The notes beneath the pieces are model-generated. The model made no database searches. It was not told the origin of the DNA and worked only from the letters and a program-made list of their open reading frames with translations. Position numbers and translations under genes: made by a program. This document shows, piece after piece, positions 1 through 6,072 of a stretch of DNA of 15,904 nt. Numbering within the stretch: the first letter of the stretch is position 1; every line of letters starts with the position of its first letter. Source of the DNA: Acetobacteraceae bacterium (GTDB lineage Bacteria; Pseudomonadota; Alphaproteobacteria; Acetobacterales; Acetobacteraceae); assembly GCA_947476855.1 (NCBI GenBank), contig CANJSR010000053.1, forward strand, positions 1 to 15,904, read 5' to 3'.

Positions 1-1436
1 CGGCCGAACTCGCCCTCGACAAGGACGGGAAATTCACCGCGCTGAAGATGCGCTGGGACTGCAACCTCGGCGCCTACAACTCCGCCCGCTCCGGCTGGGG
101 CGTCGGCAATATCGGCGGCATCGCCGGCACGTACCTGATCCCCGCCATCGCGGCCGAGTGCCACGGCATCCTGACCCACACCGTGCCAACCGCCGCCTAT
201 CGCGGCGCTGGCCGGCCGGAAGCCACCTATGTGATCGAGCGGCTGATCGACGTCGCCTCCCGCGAACTCGGCGTCAGCCCCTATGAGCTGCGCCGCCGTA
301 ACCTGATCCCGCCCGAGGCGATGCCCTACAAGACCGCGCTCACCTTCACCTATGATTGCGGCGAGTTCGAGGGGAACATGCAGCTCGCCGCCAAGCTGTC
401 TGAGCTTGACGGTTTCCCCGCCCGCCAGGCGGAGGCGAAGGCACGCGGCAAGCTGCGCGGCATCGGCCTGTGCAACTGCATCGAGGTCGCCGGCGGCCCC
501 TTCCTCCGCCCAGCCAAGGACCTGTCCACCCTCCGCCTGCGCGATGACGGGCACCTGGTCCTGCGTTCGGGGTCGATGTCGGTCGGGCAGGGGCTGGAGA
601 CGACGATGACCCAGATCGTCGCCGACCGCTTCGGCATCCCGATCGAGAACGTGATCTGGGAAGGCGGCGACACCGACCTGCTGCCCAGCGGCAAGGGCAA
701 TGGCGGCTCCGGCGCGCTGTGCATCGGCGGATCGGCCGTCATGCTGGCCGTCGACAAGGTGCTGGAAACCGCCAAGCGCATCGCCTCCGAGGTGCTGGAA
801 GCCGCCATCGTCGACATCGAATACGATGCCGGCCTGTTCCGCGTGGCGGGCACCGACAAGACCCTGACCCTCGCCCAGATCGGGTCCGCCGCCCAGGATG
901 AGCGGTTCGTGGCCCCCGGCCAGGAAGGCGGGCTGGTGGAAAGCGGGGAATTCACCCCCACCGCGGTGACCTTCCCCAACGGCACCCATATCTGCGAGGT
1001 CGAGATCGACCCGGACACCGGCGTCACCGAGATCGTGCGCTACAGCGCGGTCGAGGAACTCGGCAAGGTGCTGAACCCGATGATCGTCGCCGGCCAGATC
1101 CATGGCGGCGTCGTGCAGGGTGTCGGCCAGGCTTTGGGCGAGGTCATCATCTTCGACGACCAGTCCGGCCAGATGCTGACCGCGTCCTTCATGGACTATC
1201 AGATGCCGCGCGCGCACGAATACCCGGACTTCCGCCTCGCGACGCGGGAGGTACCGACGAAGGTCAATCCGCTCGGCGCCAAGGGCGTAGGGGAGGCCGG
1301 GACGGTCGGCGCGCTGGGGGCCGCGATGAACGCGATCAACGACGCCCTCGCCCCGCTGGGCATCCGGCATTTCGACATGCCGGCGACACCGGTGCGGGTG
1401 TGGCAGGCGATCCAGGGGGCGAAGCAGAACGGCTGA
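1..1436 (+). CDS. Molybdopterin-binding large subunit of a xanthine dehydrogenase/CO dehydrogenase-family hydroxylase (CoxL form II type), 5'-truncated
   Basis: The reading frame is open from the first bases of the window, so the gene starts upstream and about 478 residues of its C-terminal part remain; full members are about 750-800 residues. The motif AYRGAGRPEATYVIERLID (about 189-245) is the form II version of the CoxL signature; true CO dehydrogenases carry AYRCSFR. GQGLETTMTQIVADRFGIP (about 585-642) matches the cofactor-contacting GQG region. KGVGEAG (Glu codon 1293-1295) contains the catalytic base conserved in this family. Members bind molybdopterin cytosine dinucleotide and hydroxylate aromatic heterocycles, purines or aldehydes with water as oxygen source. 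They work with FAD and 2Fe-2S subunits, which are probably encoded upstream. The next gene begins 30 bp downstream on the same strand, so co-transcription is likely. Family assignment is firm; the substrate is unknown, and CO oxidation is unlikely from the motif. Confidence 0.93.
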   Translation, partial: AELALDKDGKFTALKMRWDCNLGAYNSARSGWGVGNIGGIAGTYLIPAIAAECHGILTHTVPTAAYRGAGRPEATYVIERLIDVASRELGVSPYELRRRNLIPPEAMPYKTALTFTYDCGEFEGNMQLAAKLSELDGFPARQAEAKARGKLRGIGLCNCIEVAGGPFLRPAKDLSTLRLRDDGHLVLRSGSMSVGQGLETTMTQIVADRFGIPIENVIWEGGDTDLLPSGKGNGGSGALCIGGSAVMLAVDKVLETAKRIASEVLEAAIVDIEYDAGLFRVAGTDKTLTLAQIGSAAQDERFVAPGQEGGLVESGEFTPTAVTFPNGTHICEVEIDPDTGVTEIVRYSAVEELGKVLNPMIVAGQIHGGVVQGVGQALGEVIIFDDQSGQMLTASFMDYQMPRAHEYPDFRLATREVPTKVNPLGAKGVGEAGTVGALGAAMNAINDALAPLGIRHFDMPATPVRVWQAIQGAKQNG

Positions 1437-1466
1437 CCGCCCCGTGCCCCGGATGAATGGTGCCCC

Positions 1467-2531
1467 ATGAACCTTCTGATCCTTCCCGGCGACGGCATCG
1501 GCCCCGAGATCATCGCCGCCACCCTGACCGTGCTGCGGCGGGTGGATGACCTGTTCGGCCTCAACCTCGCCTACCAGACGCGCGACATTGGCCTGAAGAC
1601 GCTGGCGAGCCAGGGCACCACCCTGCCGCAAGCCGTCATCGACGCGGTCGGGCATGCGGATGGGGTGATCCTCGGCCCGGTCTCCCACCTCGACTACCCG
1701 CCGGCCGACCAGGGCGGGGTCAACCCGTCGGGCATCCTGCGGACGCATTTCAACCTGTTCGCCAACATACGGCCCGCGAAATCGCGGGCGGGCATGACCA
1801 TCCTGCGCACGCCCATGGACCTGGTGATCGTGCGGGAGAACACGGAAGGCTTCTACGCCGACCGCAACATGCACCAGGGCATCGGGGAGTTCATGCCGAC
1901 CCCGGACATGGCGCTCGCCGTCCGTAAGGTCACGGCCGAAGCCTCCAACCGTATCGCCCGCTCGGCTTTCGACCTGGCCCGCGCCCGCCGGAAGAAGGTA
2001 ACCGCCGTCCACAAGCAGAACGTCCTGCGCGTGTCCGACGCGCTGTTCCTGCGGGAGGTCCGGGCGGTGGCCGCCGACTACCCGGATGTGGAACTGGACG
2101 ACGTGCTGGTCGACGCAGCGACCGCCCTGCTGATCCGCACGCCCGAGCGGTTCGACGTCATGGTCACCACGAACATGTTCGGCGACATCCTGTCCGATGA
2201 AGCCTCGGAACTGGCGGGCAGCCTGGGCCTGGGCGCCAGCCTGAACGCGGGCCACGACCGCGCCGTGGCGCAGGCGCAGCATGGGTCGGCCCCCGATATC
2301 GCCGGCCAGGACAAGGCCAACCCGACCGCGCTGCTGCTGTCCACCGCCATGCTGCTGCGCTGGCTGGGTGGGCGGCGGCCCGACGCGAACGCCCTGCTGG
2401 CCGCGGCGGACGCGATGGAAACGGCGGTGGAAGCCGCCCTCGCCACCCCGTCCGCCCGCACCGCCGACCTGGGCGGCTCGCTTGGGACCCAGGCCTTCGC
2501 GGCCGCGGTGGCCGAGCGGCTGGTGCGATAG
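1467..2531 (+). CDS. Isocitrate/isopropylmalate dehydrogenase-family NAD-dependent oxidative decarboxylase, substrate uncertain
   Basis: The 354-residue product is full length for the LeuB/Icd fold. The N-terminal LPGDGIGPEI (6-15) and the block HGSAPDIAGQDKANPTA (272-288) are diagnostic. Metal and catalytic residues are present: Arg92, Arg102, Arg123, Tyr130 in ENTEGFY, Lys183, Asp216, Asp240 and Asp244 (NMFGDILSDEAS). Asp277 in APDIAG fits NAD rather than NADP use. Such enzymes oxidise and decarboxylate a 2R-malate-type acid with Mg or Mn. The substrate helix reads NPSGILR. The Glu-x-x-Leu-Leu of isopropylmalate dehydrogenase and the Ser/Asn pair of isocitrate dehydrogenase are both missing. 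The enzyme is therefore probably neither housekeeping LeuB nor Icd but a paralogue for tartrate or another malate derivative. It lies 30 bp after the Mo-hydroxylase gene and likely shares its transcript. The ribosome site before the ATG is weak. It converges with the next gene, with only 6 bp between the stops. Confidence 0.88.
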   Translation: MNLLILPGDGIGPEIIAATLTVLRRVDDLFGLNLAYQTRDIGLKTLASQGTTLPQAVIDAVGHADGVILGPVSHLDYPPADQGGVNPSGILRTHFNLFANIRPAKSRAGMTILRTPMDLVIVRENTEGFYADRNMHQGIGEFMPTPDMALAVRKVTAEASNRIARSAFDLARARRKKVTAVHKQNVLRVSDALFLREVRAVAADYPDVELDDVLVDAATALLIRTPERFDVMVTTNMFGDILSDEASELAGSLGLGASLNAGHDRAVAQAQHGSAPDIAGQDKANPTALLLSTAMLLRWLGGRRPDANALLAAADAMETAVEAALATPSARTADLGGSLGTQAFAAAVAERLVR

Positions 2532-2537
2532 GAGTGT

Positions 2538-3005
2538 TTAGGTCTTGGGGCGGAGCCAGTGCATCTCGTCCCCGCTCCAACCGACCGCGTTGGGCACGGT
2601 GTAGAAGAGTTCGGCGATCATGGCCTTGAACTTCCAGACCCCGTTCACGCGGACGTATTCGTCGTCATAGCGGCCTGAGACGACCCAACTGACCCCGAAT
2701 CGGCCGTAGCGGGCTTCCAGGTACGACCGGCCGGTGCCGGTATCGCCGGTCACGTCGACGTCGTGGCCGTGGATGAACTGCTTGATGAAGAACCGCTCCC
2801 GCTCTCCCATCGCCTTGAAGCCTGCGTCGATCGCCTCGATTCCCTCGTAGCGGGCGAGGTAGCCGAGTTCGACCACGGCATCGTCGGTGAAGATGTCCCG
2901 GGTTTCGGCCCAGCGGCCCTCATTCAGGCAATAATGATAGCGGTTCCGCAGGCGGCGGATTTCCTCGATGTCTTCCAGGCGCTGGATGCGCTGTTCCAGG
3001 GTCAT
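2538..3005 (-). CDS. SnoaL-like / NTF2-like fold protein
   Basis: The 155-residue product has the layout of SnoaL-like proteins: a leading helix (LEDIEEIRRLRNRYHYCL, 11-28), then GRWAETRDIFTDDAVVELG (30-48), and the late strand block GRYDDEYVRVNGVWKF (111-126). The cone-shaped alpha+beta barrel serves as cyclase, isomerase, dehydratase or small subunit of aromatic hydroxylases; the reaction cannot be told from sequence. His79 and His81 lie in the region facing the pocket in relatives. An in-frame ATG at 3086 would add 27 residues, but the ATG at 3005 has a near-ideal ribosome site (AAGGAGGA at 3023-3016, 10 nt spacing) and begins the conserved helix, so I chose it. The gene diverges from the flavin monooxygenase at 3181, and the 175-bp spacer holds an FNR-type box. 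The two may act on the same substrate; this is inference from position. Confidence 0.82.
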   Translation of the reverse strand: MTLEQRIQRLEDIEEIRRLRNRYHYCLNEGRWAETRDIFTDDAVVELGYLARYEGIEAIDAGFKAMGERERFFIKQFIHGHDVDVTGDTGTGRSYLEARYGRFGVSWVVSGRYDDEYVRVNGVWKFKAMIAELFYTVPNAVGWSGDEMHWLRPKT

Positions 3006-3015
3006 GACCGACCTT

Positions 3016-3023
3016 TCCTCCTT
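3016..3023 (-). promoter_or_regulatory. Strong ribosome binding site that fixes the SnoaL-like start
   Basis: Read on the minus strand this is AAGGAGGA, 10 nt before the ATG at 3005. No comparable site precedes the longer in-frame start at 3086, so the shorter protein is the better call. Confidence 0.8.
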
Positions 3024-3097
3024 GTTCAGGCGGCGGATGCTGGCACCGAACGGGTCGCGGGCCAACAGCGGGACGTGCCGGGGCAACGCCCCACCCT

Positions 3098-3111
3098 TTG
3101 ATCCACATCAA
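3098..3111. promoter_or_regulatory. FNR/FixK-type operator (perfect TTGAT-N4-ATCAA)
   Basis: The sequence TTGATCCACATCAA is a perfect dyad and matches the consensus for FNR, FixK and Anr regulators of the CRP/FNR family. It lies in the 175-bp spacer between two divergent genes, 93 bp from the SnoaL-like start and 70 bp from the monooxygenase start. Class II geometry would put the start site near 3146 for the plus gene or 3063 for the minus gene. I see no good -10 hexamer at either position, so the regulated direction is open. The chance of a 10-of-10 match in a GC-rich spacer is low. Confidence 0.7.
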
Positions 3112-3180
3112 TGACTCCACCCCCCGGATGCCGCGCCGTAGCCGGGTCGTCCCATGTGGGATCAAATACGGAGCGAAACG

Positions 3181-4536
3181 ATGCGGCAGATTGTGCTGGT
3201 TGGCTTCCTGCAGGCCCAGAATTGTACGAACCTTGTCAGTTCCTGGCGACATCCGGACTCCCACACCGATTTCACCTCGCCGGCATACTACCAGCGCATC
3301 GGCCAGATCCTCGAAGCGGGGAAGTTTCATCTGGCGTTCTTCGACGATCGCCTGACCATGCCCGACCTCTATGGCGGCGATTACCGCCATACGGTGGAGC
3401 ATGGCATTCGCTGCGTGAAACTCGATCCCGTGGCGACCATGATGGCGATGGGGTTCGGCACCAAGAGGCTGGGGATCGGCGCCACCAACTCCACCACCTA
3501 TTACCAGCCCTTCCACGTCGCGCGGATGTTCCAGACCGTGGACCACATGATCGGCGGGCGGGCGGCGTGGAACGTCGTCACATCGGTCAATGACGGAGAA
3601 GCCCAGAACATGGGCCAGGACGTCCACGCGGATCATGAGGAACGCTACGACCGCGCCGATGAGTTTGTGGAGATCGTCCTGCGCTCCTGGGACGGGTGGG
3701 AGGACGACGCGATCGTCTGCGACAAGACGACCGGGTTGTTCGCCAATCCCGACAAGGTGCATCGCACCAACATGAACGGGAAGTTCCTCCGCTCGAACGG
3801 CACCTTCACCGTGCCGCGTTCGCCGCAGGGGCATCCGGTGCTGATCCAGGCGGGCTCCAGCCCGCGCGGCCGGCGCTTCGGTGCGCGCTGGGCCGATACC
3901 GTGTTCGTGGGCTACCCGGACAAGAAGGAAGGCCAGCGCCTGTATGCGGAGTTCAAGCAGGAGGTCGCCCGCCACGGCCGCAACCCCGATGAGGTGCCGG
4001 TGAACACGATCCTCTATCCGGTCGTTGCCGAGACACGGATGGAGGCGGAGGACCGCATGGCCGCGATCGAGAAACAATACCGCGAAATCGACGGCTTGTC
4101 CCTGTTGTCGGAAGCCCTGAACTTCGACTTCGGCAAGAAGGCGATGGATGAGGTGTTCACGGACGAGGAACTCGGCGGCATGTCGGGGATGCAGGAGATG
4201 CGCGACCGCGTGATGCGCGCCATCGGCCGCAACCCGACCGTGCGGGACTTCCTGGAGGTAACCAAGCGCGGCCGCCCGCGGGAGGTCGCGCTGGGCACGG
4301 CGAAGGACGTGGCGGACCGGATGGAGGAATGGTTCACCGACCGCGCCTGCGACGGCTTCGTGATCTCGGCCACCCACGTGCCGGGCGCCTATGCCGAGTT
4401 CGTGGAACTGGTCATCCCCGAATTGCAACGCCGCGGCATCTACCACAAGGACTACGCGGGCCCGACCCTGCGGGAGAACCTGGGCCTGGCTCGCCCCGGG
4501 ATCGGGGACTGGCAGTTGAAGCAGGCGGCGGATTAG
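3181..4536 (+). CDS. NtaA/SnaA/DszA-family FMN-dependent monooxygenase (luciferase-like)
   Basis: The 451-residue product matches the usual length of this group (about 440-460). It opens with MRQIVLVGFLQAQNCTN, typical of NtaA-like proteins. GATNSTTYYQPFHVARMFQTV (100-120) and GGRAAWNVVTS (125-135) are the family's most diagnostic blocks, and GHPVLIQAGSSPRGRRFGARW (218-238) forms the flavin phosphate region. These TIM-barrel enzymes use reduced FMN and oxygen to attack C-S, C-N or C-H bonds of sulfones, nitrilotriacetate or similar compounds. They need a separate flavin reductase, and none is visible here. An in-frame ATG at 3154 exists, but GGAG at 3171-3174 sits at a suitable distance from the ATG at 3181, where family similarity also begins. 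The gene diverges from the SnoaL-like gene around an FNR-type box, which is odd for an oxygen-consuming enzyme. The substrate is unknown. Confidence 0.9.
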   Translation: MRQIVLVGFLQAQNCTNLVSSWRHPDSHTDFTSPAYYQRIGQILEAGKFHLAFFDDRLTMPDLYGGDYRHTVEHGIRCVKLDPVATMMAMGFGTKRLGIGATNSTTYYQPFHVARMFQTVDHMIGGRAAWNVVTSVNDGEAQNMGQDVHADHEERYDRADEFVEIVLRSWDGWEDDAIVCDKTTGLFANPDKVHRTNMNGKFLRSNGTFTVPRSPQGHPVLIQAGSSPRGRRFGARWADTVFVGYPDKKEGQRLYAEFKQEVARHGRNPDEVPVNTILYPVVAETRMEAEDRMAAIEKQYREIDGLSLLSEALNFDFGKKAMDEVFTDEELGGMSGMQEMRDRVMRAIGRNPTVRDFLEVTKRGRPREVALGTAKDVADRMEEWFTDRACDGFVISATHVPGAYAEFVELVIPELQRRGIYHKDYAGPTLRENLGLARPGIGDWQLKQAAD

Positions 4537-4576
4537 GGGGGGCATGCCGGGGATTGGCACCTGGCCACTCTCCGTC

Positions 4577-4679
4577 ATGGGCGGGCTCGACCCGCCCATC
4601 GCTTGGGACACAAGCGGTTGGAATGACGAAAGAAAATCATCGACGGAATCCTGGGCGGTGGCCGGGTCGAGCCCGGCCA
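4577..4679. repeat. REP-like paired palindromes of the alphaproteobacterial MGGLDPPI type
   Basis: Two hairpins lie about 60 bp apart downstream of the monooxygenase gene. The first is ATGGGCGGG-CTCGA-CCCGCCCAT (4577-4599, 9-bp perfect stem). The second is TGGCCGGG-TCGAG-CCCGGCCA (4659-4679, 8-bp perfect stem). Their 5-nt loops are reverse complements of each other, so the two units face opposite ways, as in paired REP elements. Translated, the first reads MGGLDPPI on plus and MGGSSPPM on minus, peptides familiar from spurious short ORFs across alphaproteobacterial genomes. That recognition is from memory and needs a genome search. The element could also act as a terminator or mRNA 3' stabiliser for the gene ending at 4536. 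Confidence 0.7.
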
Positions 4680-4766
4680 GGACGGGAGGAGGTGTCCCGG
4701 GTCAGTCCCGCCAGGACGGGAGGGGGCGTCGCGGGGCCGTCCCGCCAGGACGGGAGGGGGCGTCCC
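4672..4766. repeat. 34-bp GC-rich imperfect tandem repeat, about 2.8 copies
   Basis: Three successive units start at 4672, 4707 and 4741. The second and third share CCCGCCAGGACGGGAGGGGG, and the first is a diverged 35-bp version. Each unit contains a small dyad (CCCG...CGGG around CCAGGA). The first unit overlaps the right arm of the second REP-like hairpin, so the array probably grew by slippage from the end of that element. Nothing in it looks coding. Confidence 0.75.
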
Positions 4767-4805
4767 AAAGCCAACGGCGACTGCCCTGACACCCCCCGAA
4801 CTTCG

Positions 4806-4833
4806 TTGACATCACCTCCCCGTTGGCTAGGAA
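4806..4833 (+). promoter_or_regulatory. Possible sigma-70-type promoter for the sulfotransferase-like gene
   Basis: TTGACA (4806-4811) is a perfect -35 hexamer. With a 16-bp spacer the -10 position reads TAGGAA (4828-4833), only a 3 of 6 match. It lies about 60 bp before the start at 4891 and after the repeat array. The good -35 and poor -10 make this tentative. Confidence 0.35.
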
Positions 4834-4890
4834 GTTCGCGTCACTGCCGCGGGGTGGAACGTCCCCCTCCGCATGCCGGATGGGGGTTTC

Positions 4891-5919
4891 ATGAAGCTGC
4901 GACTGCCTCGGGACCAGCGGGAAGTCGTCCGCATGCTGGCCCTCTACGACGAAGCGACCGGCGTCGACGGCCTGCTCGAGAAATTCGACTTCGACGGCGC
5001 CGTGGCCTGGAGCCTGGATCGCATCTTCCTCGGCCAGCCCACCCGAGACCCGCGCCCGCCCGCCGACACCGATCCCGCGGCCCACGCCAAGGCCCTGCTG
5101 CTGTCCAATGGGTTCCGCCAGTTCGTCCTGCGCGCCATCCTTGACGCCTTCCCCGAAAAGCCGCGCGTGCTGTTCGTCCATGTCCCGAAATGCGCCGGCA
5201 CGGACCTGCGCTGGGTGCTGGAAAAGCGCTATTTCAGCATCGACGGTGCCATCGAGAACCCGGGCTGGTACACCCCCGAACGCCGCCTCAAATACCTCCG
5301 CGACATCGTCAACGCCGCCCCCTTCGTCGACCGCATCTTCGTGCGCGGGCACGTGCCATTGCGCTTCTACGTCAACCAGGGCCTGGTCCGTCCGGGCGAC
5401 GACGTCTTCACCGTCGTGCGCGATCCGGTGGACGTCCTGATCTCGATGATCAACTACGTCCTGACCCGCTTCCGCAACGACCCGACTGGCACCACCCCCG
5501 ACACCCGCCAATGGCTCTCGCACCTCGGCCTGCCCCGCCTGCCGCCCACCATGACCGCCGCCGACTGGGGTTCGCTCGCCCGCCGTGTGCTGCGCGAAAA
5601 GCGGATCGTCACCGACAACATCCTCTGCAACGCCCTCGGCCGGGGCGACGCGGCGTCATCGCTGGAGTTCATGATCGCCAGCGATATCGAGGTCACCAAC
5701 CTCCCCCGCTATGAACCCTGGCTCGCCCAGCGCTGGGGCGTGCCGAAAAGCGAACGGGCGAACGAATCCCTCAAGTTCGTCACCCGCGCCAACCTGCCGC
5801 CCGAGGACATGGACCTGATCATGTCAAAGGTGACCGAGGACCGCATCCTGTACGACCGCATCCAGGCCAGCCTCGACGCCGCCGACACGCTGTCGGTGCG
5901 CGGCCGCGTGCTGGGGTAG
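4891..5919 (+). CDS. Sulfotransferase-family protein (PAPS-type motifs)
   Basis: The product has 342 residues from the ATG at 4891. It carries the two PAPS-binding signatures of the Sulfotransfer_2 group: a 5'-phosphosulfate loop FVHVPKCAGTDLRW (Lys100), comparable to the usual hIPKTAGTSL, and a 3'-phosphate region VVRDPVDVLIS (Arg177, Ser185). Such enzymes move sulfate from PAPS to hydroxyl groups of carbohydrates, lipids or small molecules. The first loop has Cys-Ala-Gly-Thr-Asp in place of Thr-Ala-Gly-Thr-Ser. No signal peptide or membrane segment is visible, so it is probably cytoplasmic. An in-frame ATG at 4873 would add six residues; neither start has a strong ribosome site, but a G-run at 4882-4886 favours 4891. 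The gene stands alone between the repeat spacer and the EF-G paralogue. The acceptor is unknown, and some relatives are only annotated as hypothetical. Confidence 0.75.
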   Translation: MKLRLPRDQREVVRMLALYDEATGVDGLLEKFDFDGAVAWSLDRIFLGQPTRDPRPPADTDPAAHAKALLLSNGFRQFVLRAILDAFPEKPRVLFVHVPKCAGTDLRWVLEKRYFSIDGAIENPGWYTPERRLKYLRDIVNAAPFVDRIFVRGHVPLRFYVNQGLVRPGDDVFTVVRDPVDVLISMINYVLTRFRNDPTGTTPDTRQWLSHLGLPRLPPTMTAADWGSLARRVLREKRIVTDNILCNALGRGDAASSLEFMIASDIEVTNLPRYEPWLAQRWGVPKSERANESLKFVTRANLPPEDMDLIMSKVTEDRILYDRIQASLDAADTLSVRGRVLG

Positions 5920-5944
5920 GGCGCGCCGATTAAATTCGTATCCA

Positions 5945-5988
5945 TTGATCCAGATCAGACTCGCCCCCCGCCCAATCCGGGCTAACAT
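5945..5988 (+). promoter_or_regulatory. FNR/FixK-type promoter upstream of the EF-G paralogue
   Basis: TTGATCCAGATCAG (5945-5958) matches TTGAT-N4-ATCAA at 9 of 10 positions. TAACAT (5983-5988) is a plausible -10 hexamer 24 bp further on. A class II FNR promoter expects about 22 bp, so the fit is near but not exact. The predicted start is around 5993-5995, giving an 80-nt leader before the ATG at 6073. The box and the following GACTC and C-run resemble the box at 3098. Confidence 0.65.
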
Positions 5989-6005
5989 CCTCCTCACGAG
6001 GGCGC

Positions 6006-6062
6006 GCCGGGTGCCCGCGTAATCGGGTGGACGCCCGGCCGACAGCCTTCGACAAACGAAGG
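6006..6062 (+). promoter_or_regulatory. Structured 5' leader; terminal hairpin overlaps the ribosome binding site
   Basis: A nested stem pairs GCCGGG (6006-6011) with CCCGGC (6034-6039), with an inner CCCG/CGGG pair. A second hairpin, CCTTCG-ACAAA-CGAAGG (6046-6062), includes the first four bases of the ribosome site AAGGAGG (6059-6065). The second hairpin could limit translation until opened. The stem is only 6 bp, so this is a hypothesis; I recognise no known riboswitch consensus. Confidence 0.4.
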
Positions 6063-6072
6063 AGGCTCGGCC

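Noticed and set aside
1..1436. Aerobic CO dehydrogenase (CoxL form I)
   Set aside because: The active-site motif is AYRGAGR, not AYRCSFR, so carbon monoxide oxidation is not supported.
2920..4611. Long open frame of 563 codons on the minus strand opposite the flavin monooxygenase
   Set aside because: It is the GC-rich antisense shadow of a clear family member, overlaps the SnoaL-like start and the REP-like element, and shows no domain.
4672..4766. CRISPR-like array
   Set aside because: Units are directly adjacent with no unique spacers and only about three copies.
4544..4789. Possible 81-residue protein in the repeat spacer
   Set aside because: It translates the REP-like palindromes and the tandem repeat; no ribosome site or conserved domain.
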